Assembly (NCBI GenBank): GCA_030697175.1
Contig: JAUYQR010000011.1
Coordinates: 434,001 to 498,000 of the forward strand
From: Paracoccaceae bacterium
GTDB taxonomy: Bacteria; Pseudomonadota; Alphaproteobacteria; Rhodobacterales; Rhodobacteraceae
DNA: 64,000 nucleotides
Direction: 5' to 3'
This document shows, piece by piece, positions 27,424-35,635 of the stretch; positions within the stretch are counted from its first letter, which is position 1; the number at the start of each line of letters is the position of its first letter. The position numbers and the translations under genes were made by a program. Below the pieces are notes generated by a model, which worked only from the letters and a program-made list of their open reading frames with translations, searched no databases and had not been told where the DNA came from.

Positions 27424-27843
27424 AACTGCCGCCACGGGGACATAGCCTTCGCGCAGGATGCGGTTCATGCCGCCGGCGACATCGACGACGGGATTGTCGA
27501 TCAGGGGTGCGATCTGGCGGGCGGCGCGCGAGGTGCGGTTGCCGGAGCGGCAGACCAGCGCCAGCGTCTGGCCCGGGGCCAGATGCGGCGCGATCTGGCG
27601 CAGGAAGCTTTCGGCATCGTCATAGGTGACCAGCAGCGCGCCGGCGATGACGCCGGTGTCGGCCCATTCGCCGGGGGTGCGGATGTCCACCACCAGCGTG
27701 CCGGGATCACCGGCAAGCTCGGCCCCGGTCAGCCGTTCGGACGACAGGTTGGGCGGTGCCTTGCCGAAGCTGGGCATGCCGAGTGCGACATAGCCGAACA
27801 GGCCAAGCGCGGCGGCGGTGGTCAGGAACTGGCGTTTCTGCAT
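27400..27843 (-). CDS. Exported rhodanese-like sulfurtransferase, 3' end replaced by IS
   Basis: 147 residues. The N-terminal export signal MQKRQFLTTAAALGLFGYVA has a KR-x-F-L Tat-like pattern. A single rhodanese domain has the active-site loop CRSGNRTS, with Cys98. The normal reading frame ends around GYVPVAAV; the last seven residues (GSVVQIP) and the stop codon come from the IS terminal repeat beginning at 27423. The catalytic core looks intact, so it may still work. It is the last gene of the sulfide operon and probably moves sulfane sulfur in the periplasm. Confidence 0.78.
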   Translation of the reverse strand: MQKRQFLTTAAALGLFGYVALGMPSFGKAPPNLSSERLTGAELAGDPGTLVVDIRTPGEWADTGVIAGALLVTYDDAESFLRQIAPHLAPGQTLALVCRSGNRTSRAARQIAPLIDNPVVDVAGGMNRILREGYVPVAAVGSVVQIP

Positions 27844-27870
27844 GATGGCTCCGTAAGCAGGATGAAGGGT

Positions 27871-29604
27871 TCAGGGGCGGGCGGCGGGCGCGGGTGTCTG
27901 GCCCAGCGTCACCGTCGCCTCGTGCTGGGACAGGAACACCCGGCCCTTGAAGTGATCGAAGAACTCCGACCGTTTCAGCGCGTCCATCACCGGACCCTTG
28001 ACCTCTGAGAGGTGGAAGCCGACCCCGGCGCTGTCCAGCCGCGCCACGATCGCCTCCAGGCTTTCCAGCGCGCTGGCGTCGATCATGTTGACGGCGGGGC
28101 ACATCAGCACGACATGGCGCACCTCGGGATGGGCGGCGACCTCGGCCAGGATCATGTCCTCAAGAAAGCGCGCATTGGCGAAATAGAGGCTCTCATCCAC
28201 CCGCAGCGTCAGGATGTCGGGGTGGGTCTCGACGCTGTGGCGGTCGATGTTGCGGAAATGCTCGCTGCCCGGCACCCGGCCGACGATGGCGTAATGCGGC
28301 CGGCTGGTGCGCCAGAGGTAAAGCAGGATCGACAAGAGCACGCCGACCATGATCCCGGTCTTGACCCCGACCGTCAGCACCAGAGCCGCGGTGGCCGCCA
28401 TGGCGGCGAAATCGGCGCGCGAGTAGCGCCAGACGCGACGGAAGGCGGCCAGATCGACCAGGCCCAGCACCGCCACGATGATGGTCGCCGCCAGCGCCGC
28501 CTTGGGCAGGAAGTAGAGCAGCGGCGTCAGCGCCAGCGCGCCGACCAAGAGGCCGAAGGCGGTCAGGATGCCCGCCGCCGGGGTGGCCGCCCCCGCGTCG
28601 AAGTTGATGAAGGACCGCGCAAACCCCCCCGTCACCGGAAAGGCACCGGTGACCGAGGCGCCAAGGTTGGCGGCGCCCAGGCCGATCAGCTCCTGGTTCG
28701 GGTCGATGCGCTGGCGCCGCTTGGCGGCCAGGGTCTGCGCCACCGAGACGCTTTCGACAAAGCCCACCACCGAGATCAGCGCCGCCGCGAGCAGCAGGTC
28801 GCCGACCAGCTGCGCCGAGAGGTCCGGCAGGGTGAAGGGCGGCAGACCCTGCGGCACCTCGCCCAGCACCTTGACGCCCTCGGCCTCCAGCCCCGCGCCC
28901 CAGGTGACCAGTGTCGCCAGCACCATGGCGTAAAGCGGCCCGGCCTTGGCGATCATCGCGGCGGGGCGTGCGGGTAGGCCAAGCGCCATCAGCCCGCGCG
29001 CCATCGTGCCACGCACCAGATACAGGAATACCGTCGCCGCAGCCCCCATCACCAGCGTCACCGGGTTGGTCTCGGGCAGATGCGCCCAGAGCGTGGCGGC
29101 GATTTCAGGCAGGGTGTCGCCCTCGCCCGAGATGCCCAGCAGATGGCCGATCTGGCGCGCGGCGATCAGCAAGCCCGCCGCCGAGATGAAGCCCGCGATC
29201 ACCGGATGGCTGAGGAAGTTGACCAGAAAGCCCAGCCGCAGCACCCCCATCGCCAAGAGCATCGCCCCCGACAGGAAGGCCAGCGTCAGCGCCGCCGTGG
29301 CATAGCCCGCGGTGCCCTGCTCGGCGATCTGGCCGACCGCGGCCGCCGTCATCAAGGACACCACCGCCACCGGACCCACCGCCAGCGCCCGGCTGGTGCC
29401 AAAGAGCGCGTAAAGCAAGAGCGGCAGGATCGCGGCATAGATGCCCGAGACCGGCGGCAGCCCCGCCAAGAGCGCATAGCCCAGTGCCTGCGGGATCAGG
29501 ATCGAGGTGACGATCAACGCCGCCATCAGATCCGAGCCGAAATCGTCGCGGCTGTAGCTGCGTCCCCAGTCAAGGATCGGGACATACTGGCGCAGGCTCG
29601 GCAT
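27871..29604 (-). CDS. SulP-family anion transporter with STAS domain
   Basis: 577 residues from ATG 29604 (MPSLRQYVPILDWGRSY); the longer frame adds a non-homologous leader. About twelve membrane helices are present with the SulP signature SILIPQALGYALLAGLPPVS, followed by YAAILPLLLYALFGTSRALA. The C-terminal cytoplasmic STAS domain begins around DILTLRVDESLYFANARFLE. It probably carries sulfate, sulfite or bicarbonate. Its place within the sulfide-oxidation operon suggests export or exchange of sulfite/sulfate formed there; this is inference. Confidence 0.85.
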   Translation of the reverse strand: MPSLRQYVPILDWGRSYSRDDFGSDLMAALIVTSILIPQALGYALLAGLPPVSGIYAAILPLLLYALFGTSRALAVGPVAVVSLMTAAAVGQIAEQGTAGYATAALTLAFLSGAMLLAMGVLRLGFLVNFLSHPVIAGFISAAGLLIAARQIGHLLGISGEGDTLPEIAATLWAHLPETNPVTLVMGAAATVFLYLVRGTMARGLMALGLPARPAAMIAKAGPLYAMVLATLVTWGAGLEAEGVKVLGEVPQGLPPFTLPDLSAQLVGDLLLAAALISVVGFVESVSVAQTLAAKRRQRIDPNQELIGLGAANLGASVTGAFPVTGGFARSFINFDAGAATPAAGILTAFGLLVGALALTPLLYFLPKAALAATIIVAVLGLVDLAAFRRVWRYSRADFAAMAATAALVLTVGVKTGIMVGVLLSILLYLWRTSRPHYAIVGRVPGSEHFRNIDRHSVETHPDILTLRVDESLYFANARFLEDMILAEVAAHPEVRHVVLMCPAVNMIDASALESLEAIVARLDSAGVGFHLSEVKGPVMDALKRSEFFDHFKGRVFLSQHEATVTLGQTPAPAARP

Positions 29605-29689
29605 CGGAAAGGTCCGTTCGGATGAGGTCAGGGGTGGAAGGACGGGGCCACCAGGGGCGGCCCCGTCCAGGTCGCAAATCGGCAATCCG

Positions 29690-29741
29690 CCGGTTCAGGC
29701 CCCCGGTTCAGGCCCCCGGGTCAGGCCCCCGGTTCAGGCTT
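29690..29741. repeat. Four tandem 13-bp repeats
   Basis: Unit CCGGTTCAGGCCC at 29690-29702, 29703-29715, 29716-29728 (one change, CCGGGTC) and 29729-29741 (ending CTT). The minus-strand copy of each unit carries a TGA; the last one supplies the stop of the small membrane-protein gene at 29734-29736. Confidence 0.85.
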
Positions 29742-30084
29742 CGGTCGCCCGGCGCAGGCTGAGCAGTGCCACCAGCGCCAGGCCGACGGCCAGCGCCACG
29801 CCCAGCCCGAGTGCCACCAGGAACAGCCAGTCGGTGACGGTGACGACCTGGGCCAGCGAGGACTGGGTGATGCCCGGCGCCGCCAGCATCGCCGCGATCC
29901 CGGCCGCAGCCCCGATCCCCAGCGCCAGCAGCCAGGACCGCCGCCCCACGCGTTTCGGCCCGCGCACCAGCCCGACAAAGTCCAGCAGCGCCAGCGCCGC
30001 GATCAGCAGCACCAGCGGCCAGAAGGCCGCGCCCAGCATCTCGCCCGCCATCGCCCAGAAGGCGCCTATCGTGATATCCTGCAT
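29734..30084 (-). CDS. Small inner-membrane protein (possibly DUF5368)
   Basis: 116 residues with four predicted helices: FWAMAGEMLGAAFWPLVLLI, LLALGIGAAAGIAAMLAAPG, TDWLFLVALGLGVALAVGLA and the following segment. It starts MQDITIGAFWAM and has a short basic cytoplasmic loop GPKRVGRRS. I cannot assign a function. Similar small proteins sit between the SQR-like and SulP genes in other Rhodobacterales sulfide clusters, as far as I recall. It lies 15 bp downstream of the SQR fusion. Confidence 0.68.
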   Translation of the reverse strand: MQDITIGAFWAMAGEMLGAAFWPLVLLIAALALLDFVGLVRGPKRVGRRSWLLALGIGAAAGIAAMLAAPGITQSSLAQVVTVTDWLFLVALGLGVALAVGLALVALLSLRRATEA

Positions 30085-30099
30085 CGTGTTTCCTCCCTC

Positions 30100-31746
30100 T
30101 CAGGCCTTGCCCTGCAACATGGCGGTATAGGCGGCCTTCAGGCCCACCTCCTTGATCACCCAGGGCAGCCAGCCCTCGGCCAGCGGGTCGATCCCGGGGA
30201 AGGTCGGCACCAGGTTGTCGTCATAGTCGAACTCGACCAGCATCGCGGTGCCGATGCTGGTGATCAGCGGGCAGGAGGTATAGCCGTTGTAGGTCATGAC
30301 CGGGGCGCGGCTGGCGATCTCCTCGACGATGTGATGCACCGCGACCGGGGCCTGCCACTTGACCGAAGCCGCGGTCTTGCCCTTGGGCACGCCGCAGATG
30401 TCGCCGACACCGAAGACATTGGCGAACCGGGCATGGCGCAGGGTGAACTTGTCCACCTCGATCCAGCCGTCGGCCGCCATCCGCCCCTCCTGCCAGGGCA
30501 GGGCCGAGTCGCGCACCGATTGCGGCGCCCGCATCGGCGGGATGACGTTGATGAAATCCCATTTCATCTCGGCCGAGCCGCCCTCGGGCGTGGCAAAGCG
30601 CGCGATGCGGGTAGCGGGGTCGATCGCGGCCAGCACATGCTCGCGCCGGACCTCGATCCCCTGGCGGACGAACAGCTCCTCGACCCGGTCGGTCACCAGC
30701 GGCACCGAGAACAGCAGCTTGGAATGGGCGGTGTAGATCACCTCTGATCGGTCGCGGGTGCCGCGCCGGCGCAGGTGGTCGTCGGCCAGGAAGGCCTGTT
30801 TCAGCGGTGCCCCGGCGCATTTCATGTCGGTCGCGGGGCGGGTGAAGATGCCCACGCCGCCGGTATCGGCAAAGGCCGACAGCGCCTGCCACGAGGCCGC
30901 CGCCGCCGCCGGACCGGCATAGACCGAGGCGATGCCATGCTGGCCAATCAGGTCGGTCGACATGCCCTCGATCGCGGCATAGTCCAGCACAAGGCCGGTG
31001 GCGACCACCAGATAGTCGTATTCAAGGCGGGTGCCCGCATCGGTGACCACGGCATTGGCCTCGGGCTCGAAGGCGGCGGCGGTCTCGCGCAGCCAGGTCA
31101 CGCCCGCGGGCATGAAGTCGGCGGTGCGCAGCACGGTGTAGTCGGCCGGTTTCACCCCGGCACCGACCAGCGTGTAGCCAGGCTGGTAATTGTGCTCCTC
31201 GCGCGGCTCGATGACGGTGATCGCGGCCCCCTCAAGCTGGCGCGACAGCAGCGTGGCCACGGTCAGCCCCGCCGCCCCGCCACCGGCGATGACGATCCGC
31301 GCCCTGGTGGCGACGGCGGCCTGCGACGGGCGGCCCGCGACGGCGGCAAGCCCCGCCACGGCGGCCAGCGTCGCCCCGCCGACCAGCACCGCGCGGCGTC
31401 CGGGCGACTGCGGCGCCGCCTCGGTCGCCATGTGCCACAGCCGCTCGGACCGCGCGCCGGACCGGCAATAGGCCAGCACCGGCCCCGGCAGCGTGTCGAG
31501 CAGTCCCGCAAAGGTCCGCGCCGCCTCGGGCGTCAGGCTGGACCCGGTCACCGGCAGGTCGGCAAAGGCGATCCCCGCCGCGCGGGCGACGATCTCGATC
31601 TCGGCCGCCGTGGGCTGGCCCGGATCCTCGCCGTCCGGCCGGTTGCAGATGATGGTGCGGAACCCGGCCTCGGCCAGGCCCGGCACTTCCTCGGGCCGGA
31701 TCTGTCCGGCGACCGAAAGCCCTTCGTCCAGTGTCTTGATGTCCAT
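30100..31746 (-). CDS. DUF442 phosphatase/sulfurtransferase - sulfide:quinone oxidoreductase fusion
   Basis: 548 residues in two parts. Residues 1-110 are a DUF442 (TIGR01244, PTP-like) domain with active-site Cys94 in AYCRSGARS. Residues ~145-548 are an SQR-type flavoprotein opening with ARIVIAGGGAAGL, with candidate redox Cys in MKCAGAP and GYTSCPL. Between them a hydrophobic segment preceded by twin Arg (GRRAVLVGGATLAAVAGLAA) looks like an internal Tat-type signal or membrane anchor, so the SQR part may face the periplasm. It would oxidise sulfide to polysulfide/persulfide and pass electrons to quinone. It lies downstream of the persulfide dioxygenase gene. Confidence 0.83.
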   Translation of the reverse strand: MDIKTLDEGLSVAGQIRPEEVPGLAEAGFRTIICNRPDGEDPGQPTAAEIEIVARAAGIAFADLPVTGSSLTPEAARTFAGLLDTLPGPVLAYCRSGARSERLWHMATEAAPQSPGRRAVLVGGATLAAVAGLAAVAGRPSQAAVATRARIVIAGGGAAGLTVATLLSRQLEGAAITVIEPREEHNYQPGYTLVGAGVKPADYTVLRTADFMPAGVTWLRETAAAFEPEANAVVTDAGTRLEYDYLVVATGLVLDYAAIEGMSTDLIGQHGIASVYAGPAAAAASWQALSAFADTGGVGIFTRPATDMKCAGAPLKQAFLADDHLRRRGTRDRSEVIYTAHSKLLFSVPLVTDRVEELFVRQGIEVRREHVLAAIDPATRIARFATPEGGSAEMKWDFINVIPPMRAPQSVRDSALPWQEGRMAADGWIEVDKFTLRHARFANVFGVGDICGVPKGKTAASVKWQAPVAVHHIVEEIASRAPVMTYNGYTSCPLITSIGTAMLVEFDYDDNLVPTFPGIDPLAEGWLPWVIKEVGLKAAYTAMLQGKA

Positions 31747-31817
31747 GCGGGTCTCCTCCCAGTGACCTGTTTCTCGTTCTTGCAGCCTGTTGCCCGCCCT
31801 ACAGCGTGTTGCCCGCC

Positions 31818-32711
31818 TTACAGCGTGTTGACCGGCACCTTGAGGAACACCTTGCCGCTGTCGTCGGCAGGCGGCAGTTCGCCCGCGCGCATGTTGACCT
31901 GCAGCGAGGGGATGATCAGGCGCGGCATCTCCAGCGTGGCGTCGCGCGCCTCGCGCATGGCGACGAATTCATCCTCGCCGATGCCGTCGCGGACGTGGAT
32001 GTTGTGCGTGCGCTGTTCGGCCACCGTGGTCTCCCAGCGGATGTCGCGGCCGTTCGGGCCGTAGTCGTGGCACATGAAGAGCCGCGTCTCGCCCGGCAGC
32101 GCCAGCACGCGCTGGATCGAGCGGTAGAGCGTGCGCGCGTCGCCGCCCGGAAAGTCCGCCCGGGCCGAGCCGCCGTCGGGCATGAACAGCGTGTCGCCGA
32201 CGAAAGCCGCATCGCCCACCACATGCGTCATGCAGGCCGGGGTGTGGCCCGGCGTGTGCAGCACATGCGCGGTCATGCCGCCGATCAGGTAGCTGTCGCC
32301 GTCCTGGAACAGCCGGTCGAACTGGCTGCCGTCGCGCTGGAACTCGGTGCCCTCGTTGAACACCTTGCCGAAGGTGTCCTGCACGATGGTGATGTTGGCG
32401 CCGATGCCGATCTTGCCGCCCAGCCGCTCCTGCAGATAGGGTGCGGCGGAAAGGTGGTCGGCATGGACATGGGTTTCGATCAGCCACTCGACCGTCAGGC
32501 CATGCTTGACGACATGGGCGATGATCTGGTCGGCGCTGTCATGGGTGATCCGCCCGGCGGCATAGTCGATGTCCATCACCGAATCGACGATGGCACAGGC
32601 GTTCGAGGCCGGATCCTTGACGACATAGCTCACGGTGTTGGTCGGCGCGTCGAAGAAGGCGGTGACGTCGGGCGTCACGGCAAGGTCGGGGGAAAAGGGC
32701 AGCGTGGTCAT
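31818..32711 (-). CDS. blh: MBL-fold persulfide dioxygenase-like protein (Blh/ETHE1 type)
   Basis: 297 residues. The metal-binding motif ETHVHADHLSAAPYL is followed by HTPGHTPACMTHVVGDAAFV and later FMCHDYGP, the ligand set of ETHE1-like persulfide dioxygenases. Family members oxidise glutathione persulfide to sulfite. In Agrobacterium and Xylella the orthologous Blh lies in the BigR operon and detoxifies sulfide. It stands between the SQR fusion and the YeeE/YedE pair, which makes a complete sulfide-to-sulfite route. Cytosolic; no signal peptide. Confidence 0.86.
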   Translation of the reverse strand: MTTLPFSPDLAVTPDVTAFFDAPTNTVSYVVKDPASNACAIVDSVMDIDYAAGRITHDSADQIIAHVVKHGLTVEWLIETHVHADHLSAAPYLQERLGGKIGIGANITIVQDTFGKVFNEGTEFQRDGSQFDRLFQDGDSYLIGGMTAHVLHTPGHTPACMTHVVGDAAFVGDTLFMPDGGSARADFPGGDARTLYRSIQRVLALPGETRLFMCHDYGPNGRDIRWETTVAEQRTHNIHVRDGIGEDEFVAMREARDATLEMPRLIIPSLQVNMRAGELPPADDSGKVFLKVPVNTL

Positions 32712-32741
32712 CGGACGACTCCTTGCAGGAAGATGTGGGGA

Positions 32742-33182
32742 TCAGGCGCGCTGGAGGGCGGCGGCGCGCAGCGACAGAAGTCGTGCCCCCCACATCCCGG
32801 CCAGCATCGCGGCGGTGAAGAGGGCAGCCTCGACATTGCCCGCACCCAGCGCCACGAAGGCCGGTCCGGGGCAGAGGCCGACCAGGCCCCAGCCGACACC
32901 GAAGATTGCCGGGCCGATCAGGATGCTCGCGTCGATCGGAGCCGGGGCCGGCAAGTGGAACTGGCTGGCCATCTGCGGAGCAGGGCGCTTCAGCACCAGA
33001 CGGTAGCCCAGGAAGGTCACCGCGATGGCGCCGCCAAGGACGAACATCAGGCTGGCGTCCCAAGTCGTGCCGATGGCGGCGACATCAAGGAAATTCAGCA
33101 CCTTGGCCGGGTCGGCCATGCCGGCCACGATGAGGCCGGCGCCGAACAGCAGCCCGAGGGCGAATTGGATCAGGATCTGCAT
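32742..33182 (-). CDS. YeeE/YedE-family half-transporter (PmpB-like, DUF6691)
   Basis: 146 residues with four to five membrane helices. It has the DUF6691/YedE pattern GLLFGAGLIVAGMADPAKVL near the N-terminus and GWGLVGLCPGPAFVALGAGN, whose Cys is the conserved thiol position. Together with the gene upstream it forms a split YeeE/YedE channel, as in PmpAB, which is thought to move a sulfur species such as thiosulfate or sulfide-derived sulfur. It lies 10 bp from its partner. Confidence 0.82.
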   Translation of the reverse strand: MQILIQFALGLLFGAGLIVAGMADPAKVLNFLDVAAIGTTWDASLMFVLGGAIAVTFLGYRLVLKRPAPQMASQFHLPAPAPIDASILIGPAIFGVGWGLVGLCPGPAFVALGAGNVEAALFTAAMLAGMWGARLLSLRAAALQRA

Positions 33183-33191
33183 GATTTGCCC

Positions 33192-33620
33192 TCAGATCAG
33201 GTGACGCATGACGAAGACGGTGGCGATCGCGGTGGCCATGAAGGTCCCCACCGCCACCAGCGAACGGGTCGACAGCCGCGACAGCCCGCAGAGCCCGTGG
33301 CCCGAGGTGCAGCCGTTGCCCCAGACCGAGCCGAAGCCGACCAGGAGCCCGCCCGCCACCAGCAGCGCCGGTCCGGCATCGAAGCTTGCCACCGGCATCG
33401 CCCCGGTCGCCAGCAGCCAGATCAGCGGTGCCCCGACCAGGCCCAGCACGAAGGCCAGCCGGCCCAGCGCCTCGCCGTCGAGATAGGGCGGCAGCACGCG
33501 CACGGCGATGCCGCTGATCCCGGCAATACGGCCGAAGGCCAGCATCAAGAGGACCGAAGCAAGGCCGATCTTTGCCCCCCCCACCAGCGAGGCGAAGGGG
33601 GTGAATTCCGTAGGTGTCAT
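33192..33620 (-). CDS. YeeE/YedE-family half-transporter (PmpA-like)
   Basis: 142 residues, hydrophobic. It carries the diagnostic GNGCTSGHGLCGLSRLSTRS motif with two Cys, as in YeeE/PmpA, where these thiols relay the sulfur substrate through the membrane. With the following gene it completes the two-gene split transporter. The order in this operon (DUF2892, PmpA, PmpB, Blh) is the classic BigR-regulon arrangement. Confidence 0.84.
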   Translation of the reverse strand: MTPTEFTPFASLVGGAKIGLASVLLMLAFGRIAGISGIAVRVLPPYLDGEALGRLAFVLGLVGAPLIWLLATGAMPVASFDAGPALLVAGGLLVGFGSVWGNGCTSGHGLCGLSRLSTRSLVAVGTFMATAIATVFVMRHLI

Positions 33621-33642
33621 GACGGGCAGTCCCTTTCAGATG

Positions 33643-33846
33643 TCAGCGCAAGCCGCAGATGTTCATCCCGAGCAGCCGGTAGGCCGGGCAGAAGCGGAAG
33701 GCGGCGGTGCCGATCAGCACGAGGCCGGCACCCGCCAGCACATAGCCCCAGACGCCGGGCCAGGCCGCCATCAGGAAGGGTGCGACAAGCAGGACCACGC
33801 CCGCGACGGCCCGGATGATCCGGTCGATGTTTCCGACATTGGTCAT
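33643..33846 (-). CDS. DUF2892 (YgaP-type) membrane protein
   Basis: 67 residues from ATG 33846, which has a perfect AGGAGG seven bases upstream; the longer frame begins inside the promoter. Two helices are present: IIRAVAGVVLLVAPFLMAAW and VWGYVLAGAGLVLIGTAAFR, followed by FCPAYRLLGMNICG, the DUF2892 signature. It matches the membrane part of the rhodanese YgaP without the rhodanese domain. It is the first gene of the sulfide operon. Confidence 0.82.
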   Translation of the reverse strand: MTNVGNIDRIIRAVAGVVLLVAPFLMAAWPGVWGYVLAGAGLVLIGTAAFRFCPAYRLLGMNICGLR

Positions 33847-33923
33847 GTGAACCTCCTGCTCAATGTGACTTGAACATAATATTAGCATGATCTAAATTAC
33901 AAGAGTGAATCGGAGGAAACGTC
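33847..33923. promoter_or_regulatory. Divergent promoter/operator of the sulfide operon and its ArsR repressor
   Basis: A 77-bp AT-rich gap in otherwise GC-rich DNA between the divergent arsR-type gene and the sulfide operon. An imperfect palindrome TTAG-CATGAT-CTAA lies at 33882-33895 inside ATATTAGCATGATCTAAATT. ArsR-type repressors bind such AT-rich dyads, so this is the likely operator for both directions. Confidence 0.6.
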
Positions 33924-34292
33924 ATGCCGGACGACATGCCCACCACGCGGGGCGACATGCGCATCGACGCGCCCCACCCGCTTGAGGCGCAGGCCGATGC
34001 CGCCGCGGCCATGCTTTCTGCGCTGGCCAACCCGCACCGGCTGATGATCCTGTGCCTGCTGATCGAGGCCGAACTGCCGGTCGGGGTGCTGGCCGAACGT
34101 GTCGGGCTGTCGCAGTCAGCGCTGTCGCAACATCTGGCGCGGATGCGCCACCAGGGCATCGTCTCGGCCCGGCGCGAGGGCCATTCTGTGCGTTACGCCG
34201 TCGCCGACCCGGCGGTGCGCGAGATGATCGCAACTCTTTACCGCATCTACTGCGCCGATGCCGACGAGCCCTCTCCCGACAAGGCGGGCTGA
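33924..34292 (+). CDS. Persulfide-sensing ArsR-family repressor (BigR/SqrR-like)
   Basis: 122 residues with a winged helix. LSALANPHRLMILCLLIEAE starts the first helix, and the recognition helix region is GLSQSALSQHLARMRHQGIV. Cys44 and Cys110 are 66 residues apart, the same spacing as the Cys pair of BigR (42/108) and SqrR (41/107). Those cysteines form a tetrasulfide on exposure to persulfide and so release DNA. A good GGAGGAAAC site precedes ATG 33924. Divergent from the sulfide operon, which it very probably represses. Confidence 0.88.
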   Translation: MPDDMPTTRGDMRIDAPHPLEAQADAAAAMLSALANPHRLMILCLLIEAELPVGVLAERVGLSQSALSQHLARMRHQGIVSARREGHSVRYAVADPAVREMIATLYRIYCADADEPSPDKAG

Positions 34293-34369
34293 GACCGGAC
34301 GATGGTCACATGGCGCCCGGCCGCAAGCTCGGGGTGCCGGGAGAGGCGCCTGTCGCGGCCCGGAGCCGG

Positions 34370-35308
34370 TCAACCCTTCGAGCGGACCGGGGTTTCGAAG
34401 CCCACGGGCTTCAGCGCCAGCACGGAACATTCCAGCTGCCCCAGCACGGTTTCGGCGGTGTTGCCGATCAGCAGTCCGCTGATCCCGGACCTGCCCACCG
34501 TTCCCATCACCACGATATCCGCATCGATCTCCTTCGCGACTTCGGCGATGCCGAACTCCGGGGAGCCTTTCGCGAAACGGCTCCGCAGCTCGGCCCGCCC
34601 GGCGAAGCCCTTGACGAAGTGGTTGAACCAGGACCGGTGCTTCAGCTTGATCGCGTTGACCCAGACTTCGACCTGCTTGGCGGACAGCCCGGAACGCTGG
34701 CTGCGGACAAGGTATTCGCCGGGAGCATTCCACAGATGCAGGATATGCACCTCGGCCTCGCCCGCCTTTGGCAGCAGGTCGATGGCGGCATCGACAAGCC
34801 GGGTGTTCAGCGTGGCGTCGGCGCCCTCGCGTTCATCCAGCGTGACGCAGACCAGCACCCGCTTGGGCGGCAGCGCGGCATCGGGGCCCACCAGCCAGAC
34901 CGGGCAGGGGCACTTGCGCAAAAGGTGCATGTCCTCGGACCCGAAGAGCCGTGCCATCAGCCCGGTCGCGCTTTCAGCCGCCTTGACGACGATGTCATGC
35001 TTTTCGCCAAGAACCGCCTGGATCGTCTCGATGAAAAGCTTGCCGCTGCGGACCTGAGCGGATCGGGCCGCCATACCCTCGGGCAGTCGCGACAGCAGTT
35101 CCGAGCACCGGTGCTGTGCCTCCTCCTCGATCAGGGCATTGAACTCGGCAAAGCCCACATCTTCGGCAAGGCCGATGTCGTCCGAGGTCAGAACCAGGAT
35201 CGAAAGGCCGGCTTCGTGGTGGCGCGCAAGCGTGACGGCACTGTCAAATCCCGCATGACTGGTGTCGGCCGCACGCGTGACGAACAGGACGGACTTGAGA
35301 CTGGACAT
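34370..35308 (-). CDS. Tandem universal stress protein (UspE-like)
   Basis: 312 residues, two Usp domains. The first has degenerate ATP-binding residues (KAAESATGLMARLFGSEDMH). The second has the intact G-2x-G-9x-G motif in MGTVGRSGISGLLIGNTAET. Cytosolic; such proteins support survival under starvation, low oxygen or respiratory stress. It converges on the ArsR gene and is divergent from the excisionase-like/ATPase operon. Confidence 0.86.
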   Translation of the reverse strand: MSSLKSVLFVTRAADTSHAGFDSAVTLARHHEAGLSILVLTSDDIGLAEDVGFAEFNALIEEEAQHRCSELLSRLPEGMAARSAQVRSGKLFIETIQAVLGEKHDIVVKAAESATGLMARLFGSEDMHLLRKCPCPVWLVGPDAALPPKRVLVCVTLDEREGADATLNTRLVDAAIDLLPKAGEAEVHILHLWNAPGEYLVRSQRSGLSAKQVEVWVNAIKLKHRSWFNHFVKGFAGRAELRSRFAKGSPEFGIAEVAKEIDADIVVMGTVGRSGISGLLIGNTAETVLGQLECSVLALKPVGFETPVRSKG

Positions 35309-35635
35309 GGCTGGCTTCCTTTCGGTTATTCCGTGTTCTGGACTGGATGGCTGACCGTGATCCTGCCGGTTTCATGCCAAGGACTTGTGCCAAGGACTTC
35401 AGATTGACCCGCAAGACCGTATCTCGTGCGCAGCCCCGTATCAGACCGCGCCGGACACAAGGCGCGCCGCACCGGTTTTCATCCCTCCTGGTCAGGTCAC
35501 CCCTGTCGGCGGGGTGATCCGAACACCATCAGACCATGCGCGTCAGGCATCCTTGATCCACGTCAAGGTCACTGAAATATCCAAGAACTATACGGAACAT
35601 GTCAAACGATGCTCGAATGGTGCAAAGGTGGGTCG
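35309..35635. promoter_or_regulatory. 327-bp divergent intergenic region with FNR-like box
   Basis: No gene is seen here. An FNR/FnrL-type site TTGATCCACGTCAA lies at 35553-35566 (nine of ten consensus bases), about 75 bp before the start of the HTH/ATPase operon. It would place that operon under low-oxygen activation. No second box is visible near the divergent Usp gene. Confidence 0.6.
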
